64,000 nt of DNA from Coriaria nepalensis (GCA_027186245.1 CP114496.1:2239501-2303500), one strand, 5' to 3'. Shown: positions 31,314-42,474, counted from the first letter of the stretch. Notes: generated by a model not told the origin, from the sequence alone. Made by a program: numbers and translations.

Positions 31314-31450
31314 TTTATTTTTTCGCATCTACATTCGTTGTTTTTTCATAATTTTCATAACAAACAGGTTTTTAAGATCATGTGTAGTCGTTTCGACTGC
31401 CGTGAATTCTGAAAGTCGGGTATAGCAGAACTGTAAATGTTTCACTTCAT

Positions 31451-31570
31451 GGGTGTGATCATACTAGCACTAATGCACTGGATCCCATCAGAACTCCGCA
31501 GTTAAGTGTGCGTGGGTGAGAGTAGTACTGAGTTGGGTGACCACTCGGGAAGTCCTCGTGTTGCACCCCT
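31451..31570 (+). rRNA. 5S rRNA copy 123
   Basis: Changes: C6T, C15T, C29T, T62G, C67T. Confidence 0.95.
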
Positions 31571-31707
31571 TTTATTTTTTCGCATCTATATTCGTTGTTT
31601 TTTCATAATTTTCATAACAAACAGGTTTTTAAGATCATGTGTAGTCGTTTCGACTGCCGTGAATTCTGAAAGTCGGGTATAGCAGAACTGTAAATGTTTC
31701 ACTTCAC

Positions 31708-31827
31708 GGGTGCGATCATACCAGCACTAATGCATCGGATCCCATCAGAACTCCGCAGTCAAGTGTGCTTGGGCGAGAGTAGTACTGAGTTGGGTGACCA
31801 CTCGGGAAGTCCTCGTGTTGCACCCCT
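31708..31827 (+). rRNA. 5S rRNA copy 124
   Basis: Changes: C28T, T53C. Confidence 0.96.
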
Positions 31828-31964
31828 TTTATTTTTTCGCATCTACATTCGTTGTTTTTTCATAATTTTCATAACAAACAGGTTTTTAAGATCATGTGTA
31901 GTCGTTTCGACTGCCGTGAATTCTGAAAGTCGGGTATAGCAGAACTGTAAATGTTTCACTTCAT

Positions 31965-32084
31965 GGGTGTGATCATACCAGCACTAATGCACCGGATCCC
32001 ATCAGAACTCCGCAGTTAAGTGTGCTTGGGCGAGAGTAGTACTGAGTTGGGTGACCACTCGGGAAGTCCTCGTGTTGCACCCCT
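31965..32084 (+). rRNA. 5S rRNA copy 125
   Basis: Change: C6T. Confidence 0.97.
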
Positions 32085-32221
32085 TTTATTTTTTCGCATC
32101 TACATTCGTTGTTTTTTCATAATTTTCATAACAAACAGGTTTTTAAGATCATGTGTAGTCGTTTCGACTGCCGTGAATTCTGAAAGTCGGGTATAGCAGA
32201 ACTGTAAATGTTTCACTTCAC

Positions 32222-32341
32222 AGGTGCCATCATACCAGCACTAATGCACCGGATCCCATCAGAACTCCGCAGTTAAGTGTGCTTGGGCGAGAGTGGTACT
32301 GAGTTGGCTGACCACTCGGGAAGTCCTCGTGTTGCACCCCT
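32222..32341 (+). rRNA. 5S rRNA copy 126
   Basis: Changes: G1A, G7C, A74G, G87C, as in copy 106. Confidence 0.94.
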
Positions 32342-32478
32342 TTTATTTTTTCGCATCTACATTCGTTGTTTTTTCATAATTTTTATAACAAACAGGTTTT
32401 TAAGATCATGTGTAGTGGTTTCGACTGCCGTGAATTCTGAAAGTTGGGTATAGCAGAACTGTAAATGTTTCACTTCAC

Positions 32479-32598
32479 GGGTGTGATCATACCAGCACTA
32501 ATGCACCGGATCCCATCAGAACTCCGCAGTTAAGTGTGCTTGGGGGAGAGTAGTACTGAGTTGGGTGACCACTCGGGAAGTCCTCGTGTTGCACCCCT
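32479..32598 (+). rRNA. 5S rRNA copy 127
   Basis: Changes: C6T, C67G. Confidence 0.95.
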
Positions 32599-32735
32599 TT
32601 TATTTTTTCGCATCTACATTCGTTGTTTTTTCATAATTTTCATAACAAACAGGTTTTTAAGATCATGTGTAGTCGTTTCGACTGCCGTGAATTCTGAAAG
32701 TCGGGTATAGCAGAACTGTAAATGTTTCACTTCAC

Positions 32736-32855
32736 GGGTGCGATCATACCAGCACTAATGCATCGGATCCCATCAGAACTCCGCAGCTAAGTGTGCTTGG
32801 GCGAGAGTAGTACTGAGTTGGGTGACCACTCGGGAAGTCCTCGTGTTGCACCCCT
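32736..32855 (+). rRNA. 5S rRNA copy 128
   Basis: Changes: C28T, T52C. Confidence 0.96.
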
Positions 32856-32992
32856 TTTATTTTTTCGCATCTACATTCGTTGTTTTTTCATAATTTTCAT
32901 AACAAACAGGTTTTTAAGATCATGTGTAGTCGTTTCGACTGCCGTGAATTCTGAAAGTCGGGTATAGCAGAACTGTAAATGTTTCACTTCAC

Positions 32993-33111
32993 GGGTGCGA
33001 TCATACCAGCACTAATGCACCGGATCCCATCAGAACTCCACAGTCAAGTGTGCTTGGGCGAGAGTAGACTGAGTTGGGTGACCACTCGGGAAGTCCTCGT
33101 GTTGCACCCCC
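32993..33111 (+). rRNA. 5S rRNA copy 129 (delT76, probable pseudogene)
   Basis: 119 nt. Changes: G48A, T53C, delT76, T120C. Confidence 0.9.
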
Positions 33112-33247
33112 TTATTTTTTCGCATCTACATTCGTTGTTTTTTCATAATTTTCATAACAAAAAGGTTTTTAAGATCATGTGTAGTCGTTTCGACTGCCGT
33201 GAATTCTGAAAGTGGGGTATAGCAGAACTGTAAATATTTCACTTCAC

Positions 33248-33367
33248 TGGTGCGAACATACCAGCACTAATGCACCGGATCCCATCAGTACTCCGCAGAT
33301 AAGTGTGCTTGGGCGAGAGTAGTACTGAGTTGGGTGACCACTCGGGAAGTCCTCGTGTTGCACCCCT
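33248..33367 (+). rRNA. 5S rRNA copy 130
   Basis: Changes: G1T, T9A, A42T, T52A. Confidence 0.94.
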
Positions 33368-33504
33368 TTTATTTTTTCGCATCTACATTCGTTGTTTTTT
33401 CATAATTTTCATAACAAACAGGTTTTTAAGATCATGTGTAGTCGTTTCGACTGGCGTGAATTCTGAAAGTCGGGTATAGCAGAACTGTAAATGTTTCACT
33501 TCAT

Positions 33505-33624
33505 GGGTGTGATCATACCAGCACTAATGCACCGGATCCCATCAGAACTCCGCAGTCAAGCGTGCTTGGGCGAGAGTAGTACTGAGTTGGGTGACCACTC
33601 GGGAAGTCCTCGTGTTGCACCCCT
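33505..33624 (+). rRNA. 5S rRNA copy 131
   Basis: Changes: C6T, T53C, T57C. Confidence 0.95.
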
Positions 33625-33761
33625 TTTATTTTTTCGCATCTACATTCGTTGTTTTTTCATAATTTTCATAACAAACAGGTTTTTAAGATCATGTGTAGTC
33701 GTTTCGACTGCCGTGAATTCTGAAAGTCGGGTATAGCAGAACTGTAAATGTTTCACTTCAC

Positions 33762-33880
33762 GGGTGCGATCATACCAGCACTAATGCACCGGATCCCATC
33801 AGAACTCCGCAGTTAAGTATGCTTGGGCGAGAGTAGTACTGAGTTGGTGACCACTCGGGAAGTCCTCGTGTTGCACCCCT
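33762..33880 (+). rRNA. 5S rRNA copy 132 (G-run deletion)
   Basis: 119 nt. Changes: G58A and the G85-87 deletion. Confidence 0.91.
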
Positions 33881-34017
33881 TTTATTTTTTCGCATCTACA
33901 TTCGTTGTTTTTTCAGAATTTTCATAACAAACAGGTTTTTAAGATCATGTGTAGTCGTTTCGACTGCCGTGAATTCTGAAAGTCGGGTATAGCAGAACTG
34001 TAAATGTTTCACTTCAC

Positions 34018-34136
34018 GGGTGCGATCATACCAGCACTAATGCACCGGATCCCATCAGAACTCCGCAGTCAAGTGTGCTTGGGCGAGAGTAGACTGAGTT
34101 GGGTGACCACTCGGGAAGTCCTCGTGTTGCACCCCC
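34018..34136 (+). rRNA. 5S rRNA copy 133 (delT76, probable pseudogene)
   Basis: 119 nt. Changes: T53C, delT76, T120C. Confidence 0.9.
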
Positions 34137-34272
34137 TTATTTTTTCGCATCTACATTCGTTGTTTTTTCATAATTTTCATAACAAAAAGGTTTTTAAGAT
34201 CATGTGTAGTCGTTTCGACTGCCGTGAATTCTGAAAGTCGGGTATAGCAGAACTGTAAATGTTTCACTTCAC

Positions 34273-34392
34273 TGGTGCGAACATACCAGCACTAATGCAC
34301 CGGATCCCATCAGAACTCCGCAGATAAGTGTGCTTGGGCGAGAGTAGTACTGAGTTGGGTGACCACTCGGGAAGTCCTCGTGTTGCACCCCT
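34273..34392 (+). rRNA. 5S rRNA copy 134
   Basis: Changes: G1T, T9A, T52A. Confidence 0.95.
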
Positions 34393-34529
34393 TTTATTTT
34401 TTCGCATCTACATTCGTTGTTTTTTCATAATTTTCATAACAAACAGGTTTTTAAGATCATGTGTAGTCGTTTCGACTGCCGTGAATACTGAAAGTCGGGT
34501 ATAGCAGAACTGTAAATGTTTCACTTCAC

Positions 34530-34648
34530 GGGTGCGATCATACCAGCACTAATGCACCGGATCCCATCAGAACTCCGCAGTCAAGTGTGCTTGGGCGAGA
34601 GTAGACGGAGTTGGGTGACCACTCGGGAAGTCCTCGTGTTGCACCCCC
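34530..34648 (+). rRNA. 5S rRNA copy 135 (delT76, probable pseudogene)
   Basis: 119 nt. Changes: T53C, delT76, T79G, T120C. Confidence 0.9.
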
Positions 34649-34784
34649 TTATTTTTTCGCATCTACATTCGTTGTTTTTTCATAATTTTCATAACAAAAA
34701 GATTTTTAAGATCATGTGTAGTCGTTTCGACTGCCGTGAATTCTGAAAGTCGGGTATAGCAGAACTGTAAATGTTTCACTTCAC

Positions 34785-34904
34785 TGGTGCGAACATACCA
34801 GCACTAATGCACCGGATCCCATCAGAACTCCGCAGATAAGTGTGCTTGGGCGAGAGTAGTACTGAGTTGGGTGACCACTCGGGAAGTCCTCGTGTTGCAC
34901 CCCT
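34785..34904 (+). rRNA. 5S rRNA copy 136
   Basis: Changes: G1T, T9A, T52A. Confidence 0.95.
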
Positions 34905-35041
34905 TTTATTTTTTCGCATCTACATTCGTTGTTTTTTCATAATTTTCATAAGAAACAGGTTTTTAAGGTCATGTGTAGTCGTTTCGACTGCCGTGAATTC
35001 TGAAAGTCGGGTATAGCAGAACTGTAAATGTTTCACTTCAT

Positions 35042-35161
35042 GGGTGTGATCATACCAGCACTAATGCACCGGATCCCATCAGAACTCCGCAGTTAAGTGT
35101 GCTTGGGCGAGAGTAGTACTGAGTTGGGTGACCACTCGGGAAGTCCTTGTGTTGCACCCCT
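35042..35161 (+). rRNA. 5S rRNA copy 137
   Basis: Changes: C6T, C107T. Confidence 0.96.
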
Positions 35162-35298
35162 TTTATTTTTTCGCATCTACATTCGTTGTTTTTTCATAAT
35201 TTTCATAACAAACAGGTTTTTAAGATCATGTGTAGTCGTTTCGACTGCCGTGAATTCTGAAAGTCGGGTATAGCAGAACTGTAAATGTTTCACTTCAT

Positions 35299-35417
35299 GG
35301 GTGTGATCATACCAGCACTAATGCACCGGATCCCATCAGAACTCCGCAGTTAAGTGTGCTTGGGGAGAGTAGTACTGAGTTGGGTGACCACTCGGGAAGT
35401 CCTCGTGTTGCACCCCT
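35299..35417 (+). rRNA. 5S rRNA copy 138 (delC67)
   Basis: 119 nt. C6T, and C67 in the intermediate element is lost. This deletion is seen only here. Confidence 0.91.
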
Positions 35418-35554
35418 TTTATTTTTTCGCATCTACATTCGTTGTTTTTTCATAATTTTCATAACAAACAGGTTTTTAAGATCATGTGTAGTCGTTTCGA
35501 CTGCCGTGAATTCTGAAAGTCGGGTATAGCAGAACTGTAAATGTTTCACTTCAC

Positions 35555-35673
35555 CGGTGCGATCATACCAGCACTAATGCACCGGATCCCATCAGAACTC
35601 CGCAGTTAAGTGTACTTGGGCGAGAGTAGACTGAGTTGGGTGACCACTCGGGAAGTCCTCGTATTGCACCCCT
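35555..35673 (+). rRNA. 5S rRNA copy 139 (delT76, probable pseudogene)
   Basis: 119 nt. Changes: G1C, G60A, delT76, G110A. Same as copy 153. Confidence 0.9.
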
Positions 35674-35810
35674 TTTATTTTTTCGCATCTACATTCGTTG
35701 TTTTTTCATAATTTTCATAACAAACAGGTTTTTAAGATCATGTGTAGTCGTTTCGACTGCCGTGAATTCTGAAAGTCGGGTATAGCAGAACTGTAAATGT
35801 TTCACTTCAC

Positions 35811-35930
35811 GGGTGCGATCATACCAGCACTAATGCACCGGATCCCATCAGAACTACGCAGCTAAGTGTGCTTGGGCGAGAGTAGTACTGAGTTGGGTGA
35901 CCACTCGGGAAGTCCTCGTGTTGCACCCCT
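35811..35930 (+). rRNA. 5S rRNA copy 140
   Basis: Changes: C46A, T52C. Same as copy 155. Confidence 0.96.
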
Positions 35931-36067
35931 TTTATTTTTTCGCATCTACATTCGTTGTTTTTTCATAATTTTCATAACAAACAGGTTTTTAAGATCATGT
36001 GTAGTCGTTTCGACTGCCGTGAATTCTGAAAGTCGGGTATAGCAGAACTGTAAATGTTTCACTTCAC

Positions 36068-36186
36068 GAGTGCGATCATACCAGCACTAATGCACCGGAT
36101 CCCATCAGAACTCCGCAGTCAAGTGTGCTTGGGCGAGAGTAGACTGAGTTGGGTGACCACTCGGGAAGTCCTCGTGTTGCACCCCC
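36068..36186 (+). rRNA. 5S rRNA copy 141 (delT76, probable pseudogene)
   Basis: 119 nt. Changes: G2A, T53C, delT76, T120C. Confidence 0.9.
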
Positions 36187-36322
36187 TTATTTTTTCGCAT
36201 CTACATTCGTTGTTTTTTCATAATTTTCATAACAAAAAGGTTTTTAAGATCATGTGTAGTCGTTTCGACTGCCGTGAATTCTGAAAGTCGGGTATAGCAG
36301 AACTGTAAATGTTTCACTTCAC

Positions 36323-36441
36323 GGGTGCGATCATACCAGCACTAATGCACCGGATCCCATCAGAATTCCGCAGTCAAGTGTGCTTGGGCGAGAGTAGACT
36401 GAGTTGGGTGACCACTCGGGAAGTCCTCGTGTTGCACCCCT
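36323..36441 (+). rRNA. 5S rRNA copy 142 (delT76, probable pseudogene)
   Basis: 119 nt. Changes: C44T, T53C, delT76. Confidence 0.9.
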
Positions 36442-36578
36442 TTTATTTTTTCGCATCTACGTTCGTTGTTTTTTCATAATTTTCATAACAAACAGGTTTT
36501 TAAGATCATGTGTAGTCGTTTCGACTGCCGTGAATTCTGAAAGTGGGGTATAGCAGAACTGTCAATGTTTCACTTCAC

Positions 36579-36698
36579 GGGTGCGATCATACCAGCACTA
36601 ATGCACCGGATCCCATCAGAACTCTGCAGGTAAGTGTGCTTGGGCGAGAGTAGTACTGAGTTGGGTGACCACTCGGGAAGTCCTCGTGTTGCACCGCT
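36579..36698 (+). rRNA. 5S rRNA copy 143
   Basis: Changes: C47T, T52G, C118G, the type of copies 21 and 31. Confidence 0.95.
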
Positions 36699-36835
36699 TT
36701 TATTTTTTCGCATCTATATTCGTTGTTTTTTCATAATTTTCATAACAAACAGGTTTTTAAGATCATGTGTAGTCATTTTGACTGCCGTGAATTCTGAAAG
36801 TCGGGTATAGCAGAATTGTAAATGTTTCACTACAC

Positions 36836-36954
36836 GGGTGCGATCATACCAGCACTAATGCACCGGATCCCATCAGAACTCCGCAGTTAAGTGTGCTTGG
36901 GCGAGAGTAGTACTGAGTTGGTGACCACTCGTGAAGTCCTCGTGTTGCACCCCT
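36836..36954 (+). rRNA. 5S rRNA copy 144 (G-run deletion)
   Basis: 119 nt. Changes: the G85-87 deletion and G98T. Confidence 0.91.
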
Positions 36955-37091
36955 TTTATTTTTTCGCATCTACATTCGTTGTTTTTTCATAATTTTCATA
37001 ACAAACAGGTTTTTAAGATCATGTGTAGTCGTTTCGACTGCCGTGAATTCTGAAAGTGGGGTATAGCAGAACTGTCAATGTTTCACTTCAC

Positions 37092-37211
37092 GGGTGCGAT
37101 CATACCAGCACTAATGCACCGGATCCCATCAGAACTCTGCAGGTAAGTGTGCTTGGGCGAGAGTAGTACTGAGTTGGGTGACCACTCGGGAAGTCCTCGT
37201 GTTGCACCCCT
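37092..37211 (+). rRNA. 5S rRNA copy 145
   Basis: Changes: C47T, T52G. Confidence 0.96.
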
Positions 37212-37348
37212 TTTATTTTTTCGCATCTACATTCGTTGTTTTTTCATAATTTTCATAACAAACAGGTTTTTAAGATCATGTGTAGTCGTTTCGACTGCCG
37301 TGAATTCTGAAAGTCGGGTATAGCAGAACTGTAAATGTTTCACTTCAC

Positions 37349-37467
37349 GGGTGCGATCATACCAGCACTAATGCACCGGATCCCATCAGAAATCCGCAGT
37401 TAAGTGTACTTGGGCGAGAGTAGACTGAGTTGGGTGACCACTCGGGAAGTCCTCGTGTTGCACCCCT
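37349..37467 (+). rRNA. 5S rRNA copy 146 (delT76, probable pseudogene)
   Basis: 119 nt. Changes: C44A, G60A, delT76. Confidence 0.9.
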
Positions 37468-37604
37468 TTTATTTTTTCGCATCTACATTCGTTGTTTTTT
37501 CATAATTTTCATAACAAACAGGTTTTTAAGATCATGTGTAGTGGTTTCGACTGCCGTGAATTCTGAAAGTCGGGTATAGCAGAACTGTAAATGTTTCACT
37601 TCAC

Positions 37605-37724
37605 GGGTGCGATCATACCAGCACTAATGCACCGGATCCCATCAGAACTCCGCAGATAAGTGTGCTTGGGCGAGAGTAGTACTGAGTTGGGTGACCACTC
37701 GGGAAGTCCTCGTGTTGCACCCCT
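37605..37724 (+). rRNA. 5S rRNA copy 147
   Basis: Change: T52A. Confidence 0.97.
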
Positions 37725-37861
37725 TTTATTTTTTCGCATCTACATTCGTTGTTTTTTCATAATTTTCATAACAAACAGGTTTTTAAGATCATGTGTAGTC
37801 GTTTCGACTGCCGTGAATTCTGAAAGTCGGGTATAGCAGAACTGTAAATGTTTCACTTCAC

Positions 37862-37980
37862 GGGTGCGATCATACCAGCACTAATGCACCGGATCCCATC
37901 AGAACTCCGCAGTTAAGTGTGCTTGGGCGAGAGTAGTACTGAGTTGGTGACCACTCGGGAAGTCCTCGTGTTGCACCCCT
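37862..37980 (+). rRNA. 5S rRNA copy 148 (G-run deletion)
   Basis: 119 nt. Only the G85-87 deletion. Confidence 0.91.
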
Positions 37981-38117
37981 TTTATTTTTTCGCATCTACA
38001 TTCGTTGTTTTTTCAGAATTTTCATAACAAACAGGTTTTTAAGATCATGTGTAGTCGTTTCGACTGCCGTGAATTCTGAAAGTCGGGTATAGCAGAACTG
38101 TAAATGTTTCACTTCAC

Positions 38118-38236
38118 GGGTGCGATCATACCAGCACTAATGCACCGGATCCCATCAGAACTCCGCAGTCAAGTGTGCTTGGGCGAGAGTAGACTGAGTT
38201 GGGTGACCACTCGGGAAGTCCTCGTGTTGCACCCCC
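38118..38236 (+). rRNA. 5S rRNA copy 149 (delT76, probable pseudogene)
   Basis: 119 nt. Changes: T53C, delT76, T120C. Confidence 0.9.
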
Positions 38237-38372
38237 TTATTTTTTCGCATCTACATTCGTTGTTTTTTCATAATTTTCATAACAAAAAGGTTTTTAAGAT
38301 CATGTGTAGTCGTTTCGACTGCCGTGAATTCTGAAAGTCGGGTATAGCAGAACTGTAAATGTTTCACTTCAC

Positions 38373-38492
38373 TGGTGCGAACATACCAGCACTAATGCAC
38401 CGGATCCCATCAGAACTCCGCAGATAAGTGTGCTTGGGCGAGAGTAGTACTGAGTTGGGTGACCACTCGGGAAGTCCTCGTGTTGCACCCCT
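38373..38492 (+). rRNA. 5S rRNA copy 150
   Basis: Changes: G1T, T9A, T52A. Confidence 0.95.
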
Positions 38493-38629
38493 TTTATTTT
38501 TTCGCATCTACATTCGTTGTTTTTTCATAATTTTCATAACAAACAGGTTTTTAAGATCATGTGTAGTCGTTTCGACTGCCGTGAATTCTGAAAGTCGGGT
38601 ATAGCAGAACTGTAAATGTTTCACTTCAC

Positions 38630-38748
38630 GGGTGCGATCATACCAGCACTAATGCACCGGATCCCATCAGAACTCCGCAGTCAAGTGTGCTTGGGCGAGA
38701 GTAGACTGAGTTGGGTGACCACTCGGGAAGTCCTCGTGTTGCACCCCC
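38630..38748 (+). rRNA. 5S rRNA copy 151 (delT76, probable pseudogene)
   Basis: 119 nt. Changes: T53C, delT76, T120C; 512 bp after copy 149. Confidence 0.9.
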
Positions 38749-38884
38749 TTATTTTTTCGCATCTACATTCGTTGTTTTTTCATAATTTTCATAACAAAAA
38801 GGTTTTTAAGATCATGTGTAGTCGTTTCGACTGCCGTGAATTCTGAAAGTCGGGTATAGCAGAACTGTAAATGTTTCACTTCAC

Positions 38885-39004
38885 TGGTGCGAACATACCA
38901 GCACTAATGCACCGGATCCCATCAGAACTCCGCAGATAAGTGTGCTTGGGCGAGAGTAGTACTGAGTTGGGTGACCACTCGGGAAGTCCTCGTGTTGCAC
39001 CCCT
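38885..39004 (+). rRNA. 5S rRNA copy 152
   Basis: Changes: G1T, T9A, T52A; 512 bp after copy 150. Confidence 0.95.
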
Positions 39005-39141
39005 TTTATTTTTTCGCATCTACATTCGTTGTTTTTTCATAATTTTCATAACAAACAGGTTTTTAAGATCATGTGTAGTCGTTTCGACTGCCGTGAATTC
39101 TGAAAGTCGGGTATAGCAGAACTGTAAATGTTTCACTTCAC

Positions 39142-39260
39142 CGGTGCGATCATACCAGCACTAATGCACCGGATCCCATCAGAACTCCGCAGTTAAGTGT
39201 ACTTGGGCGAGAGTAGACTGAGTTGGGTGACCACTCGGGAAGTCCTCGTATTGCACCCCT
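39142..39260 (+). rRNA. 5S rRNA copy 153 (delT76, probable pseudogene)
   Basis: 119 nt. Changes: G1C, G60A, delT76, G110A. Confidence 0.9.
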
Positions 39261-39397
39261 TTTATTTTTTCGCATCTACATTCGTTGTTTTTTCATAATT
39301 TTCATAACAAACAGGTTTTTAAGATCCTGTGTAGTCGTTTCGACTGCCGTAAATTCTGAAAGTCGGGTATAGCAGAACTGTAAATGTTTCACTTCAC

Positions 39398-39516
39398 GGG
39401 TGCGATCATACCAGCACTAATGCACCGGATCCCATCAGAACTCCGTAGTTAAGTGTGCTTGGGCGAGAGTAGTACTGAGTTGGTGACCACTCGGGAAGTC
39501 CTCGTGTTGCACCCCT
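39398..39516 (+). rRNA. 5S rRNA copy 154 (G-run deletion)
   Basis: 119 nt. Changes: C49T and the G85-87 deletion. It is an extra copy relative to the order at 139-140. Confidence 0.91.
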
Positions 39517-39653
39517 TTTATTTTTTCGCATCTACATTCGTTGTTTTTTCAGAATTTTCATAACAAACAGGTTTTTAAGATCATGTGTAGTCGTTTCGAC
39601 TGCCGTGAATTCTGAAAGTCGGGTATAGCAGAACTGTAAATGTTTCACTTCAC

Positions 39654-39773
39654 GGGTGCGATCATACCAGCACTAATGCACCGGATCCCATCAGAACTAC
39701 GCAGCTAAGTGTGCTTGGGCGAGAGTAGTACTGAGTTGGGTGACCACTCGGGAAGTCCTCGTGTTGCACCCCT
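39654..39773 (+). rRNA. 5S rRNA copy 155
   Basis: Changes: C46A, T52C. Confidence 0.96.
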
Positions 39774-39910
39774 TTTATTTTTTCGCATCTACATTCGTTG
39801 TTTTTTCATAATTTTCATAACAAACAGGTTTTTAAGATCATGTGTAGTCGTTTCGACTGCCGTGAATTCTGAAAGTCGGGTATAGCAGAACTGTAAATGT
39901 TTCACTTCAC

Positions 39911-40029
39911 GGGTGCGATCATACCAGCACTAATGCACCGGATCCCATCAGAACTCCGCAGTCAAGTGTGCTTGGGCGAGAGTAGACTGAGTTGGGTGAC
40001 CACTCGGGAAGTCCTCGTGTTGCACCCCC
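39911..40029 (+). rRNA. 5S rRNA copy 156 (delT76, probable pseudogene)
   Basis: 119 nt. Changes: T53C, delT76, T120C. Confidence 0.9.
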
Positions 40030-40165
40030 TTATTTTTTCGCATCTACATTCGTTGTTTTTTCATAATTTTCATAACAAAAAGGTTTTTAAGATCATGTGT
40101 AGTCGTTTCGACTGCCGTGAATTCTGAAAGTCGGGTATAGCAGAACTGTAAATGTTTCACTTCAC

Positions 40166-40284
40166 GGGTGCGATCATACCAGCACTAATGCACCGGATCC
40201 CATCAGAATTCCGCAGTCAAGTGTGCTTGGGCGAGAGTAGACTGAGTTGGGTGACCACTCGGGAAGTCCTCGTGTTGCACCCCT
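40166..40284 (+). rRNA. 5S rRNA copy 157 (delT76, probable pseudogene)
   Basis: 119 nt. Changes: C44T, T53C, delT76. Confidence 0.9.
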
Positions 40285-40421
40285 TTTATTTTTTCGCATC
40301 TACGTTCGTTGTTTTTTCATAATTTTCATAACAAACAGGTTTTTAAGATCATGTGTAGTCGTTTCGACTGCCGTGAATTCTGAAAGTGGGGTATAGCAGA
40401 ACTGTCAATGTTTCACTTCAC

Positions 40422-40541
40422 GGGTGCGATCATACCAGCACTAATGCACCGGATCCCATCAGAACTCTGCAGGTAAGTGTGCTTGGGCGAGAGTAGTACT
40501 GAGTTGGGTGACCACTCGGGAAGTCCTCGTGTTGCACCGCT
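40422..40541 (+). rRNA. 5S rRNA copy 158
   Basis: Changes: C47T, T52G, C118G. Confidence 0.95.
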
Positions 40542-40678
40542 TTTATTTTTTCGCATCTATATTCGTTGTTTTTTCATAATTTTCATAACAAACAGGTTTT
40601 TAAGATCATGTGTAGTCATTTTGACTGCCGTGAATTCTGAAAGTCGGGTATAGCAGAATTGTAAATGTTTCACTACAC

Positions 40679-40797
40679 GGGTGCGATCATACCAGCACTA
40701 ATGCACCGGATCCCAACAGAACTCCGCAGTTAAGTGTGCTTGGGCGAGAGTAGTACTGAGTTGGTGACCACTCGGGAAGTCCTCGTGTTGCACCCCT
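40679..40797 (+). rRNA. 5S rRNA copy 159 (G-run deletion)
   Basis: 119 nt. Changes: T38A and the G85-87 deletion. Confidence 0.91.
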
Positions 40798-40934
40798 TTT
40801 ATTTTTTCGCATCTACATTCGTTGTTTTTTCATAATTTTCATAACAAACAGGATTTTAAGATCATGTGTAGTCGTTTCAACTGCCGTGAATTCTGAAAGT
40901 CGGGTATAGCAGAACTGTAAATGTTTCAGTTCAC

Positions 40935-41053
40935 GGGTGCGATCATACCAGCACTAATGCACCGGATCCCATCAGAACTCCGCAGTTAAGTGTACTTGGG
41001 CGAGAGTAGACTGAGTTGGGTGACCACTCGGGAAGCCCTCGTGTTGCACCCCT
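40935..41053 (+). rRNA. 5S rRNA copy 160 (delT76, probable pseudogene)
   Basis: 119 nt. Changes: G60A, delT76, T103C. Confidence 0.9.
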
Positions 41054-41190
41054 TTTATTTTTTCGCATCTACATTCGTTGTTTTTTCATAATTTTCATAA
41101 CAAACAGGTTTTTAAGATCCTGTGTAGTCGTTTCGACTGCCGTGAATTCTGAAAGTCGGGTATAGCAGAACTGTAAATGTTTCACTTCAC

Positions 41191-41310
41191 GGGTGCGATC
41201 ATACCAGCACTAATGCACCGGATCCTATCAGAACTCCGCAGTTAAGTGTGTTTGGGCGAGAGTAGTATTGAGTTGGGTGACCACTCGGGAAGTCCTCGTG
41301 TTGCACCCCT
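41191..41310 (+). rRNA. 5S rRNA copy 161
   Basis: Changes: C36T, C61T, C78T. Confidence 0.95.
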
Positions 41311-41447
41311 TTTATTTTTTCGCATCTACATTCGTTGTTTTTTCAAAATTTTCATAACAAACAGGTTTTTAAGATCATGTGTAGTCGTTTCGACTGCCGT
41401 GAATTCTGAAAGTCGGGTATAGCAGAACTGTAAATGTTTCACTTCAC

Positions 41448-41567
41448 CGGTGCGATCATACCAGCACTAATGCACCGGATCCCATCAGAACTCTGCAGTT
41501 AAGTGTGCTTGGGCGAGAGTAGTACTGAGTTGGGTGACCACTCGGGAAGTCCTCGTGTTGCACCCCT
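41448..41567 (+). rRNA. 5S rRNA copy 162
   Basis: Changes: G1C, C47T. Confidence 0.96.
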
Positions 41568-41704
41568 TTTATTTTTTCGCATCTACATTCGTTGTTTTTT
41601 CAAAATTTTCATAACAAACAGGTTTTTAAGATCATGTATAGTCGTTTCGACTGCCGTGAATTCTGAAAGTCGGGTATAGCAGAACTGTAAATGTTTCACT
41701 TCAC

Positions 41705-41823
41705 GGGTGCGATCATACCAGCACTAATGCACCGGATCCCATCAGAACTCCGCAGTTAAGTGTACTTGGGCGAGAGTAGACTGAGTTGGGTGACCACTCG
41801 GGAAGTCCTCGTGTTGCACCCCT
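41705..41823 (+). rRNA. 5S rRNA copy 163 (delT76, probable pseudogene)
   Basis: 119 nt. Changes: G60A, delT76. Confidence 0.9.
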
Positions 41824-41960
41824 TTTATTTTTTCGCATCTACATTCGTTGTTTTTTCATAATTTTCATAACAAACAGGTTTTTAAGATCATGTGTAGTCG
41901 TTTCGACTGCCGTGAATTCTGAAAGTCGGGTATAGCAGAACTGTAAATGTTTCACTTCAC

Positions 41961-42080
41961 GGGTGCGATCATACCAGCACTAATGCACCGGATCCCATCA
42001 GAACTCCGCAGTTAAGTGTGCTTGGGCGAGGGTAGTACTGTGTTGGGTGACCACTCGGGAAGTCCTCGTGTTGCACCCCT
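41961..42080 (+). rRNA. 5S rRNA copy 164
   Basis: Changes: A71G, A81T. Confidence 0.95.
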
Positions 42081-42217
42081 TTTATTTTTTCGCATCTACA
42101 TTCGTTGTTTTTTCATAATTTTTATAACAAACAGGTTTTTAAGATCATATGTAGTGGTTTCGACTGCCGTGAATTCTGAAAGTCGGGTATAGCAGAACTG
42201 TAAATGTTTCATTTCAC

Positions 42218-42337
42218 GGGTGCGATCATACCAGCACTAATGCACCGGATCCCATCAGAACTCCGCAGTTAAGTGTGCTTGGGCGAGAGTAGTACTGAGT
42301 TGGGTGACCACTCGGGAAGTCCTCGTGTTGCACCCCT
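42218..42337 (+). rRNA. 5S rRNA copy 165
   Basis: Identical to the array consensus. Confidence 0.98.
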
Positions 42338-42474
42338 TTTATTTTTTCGCATCTACATTCGTTGTTTTTTCAAAATTTTCATAACAAACAGGTTTTTAAG
42401 ATCATGTGTAGTCGTTTCGACTGCCGTGAATTCTGAAAGTCGGGTATAGCAGAACTGTAAATGTTTCACTTCAC

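Larger units (their letters stand above)
35811..36990 (+). repeat. 5-copy block (copies 140-144), first occurrence
   Basis: The series C46A/T52C, T53C delT76, C44T delT76, C118G, G-run deletion recurs at offset 3843 bp (15 units) in copies 155-159. Confidence 0.85.
39654..40833 (+). repeat. 5-copy block (copies 155-159), second occurrence
   Basis: Second occurrence of the series at 35811. The C118G member also resembles copies 21 and 31 far upstream in the array. Confidence 0.85.
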
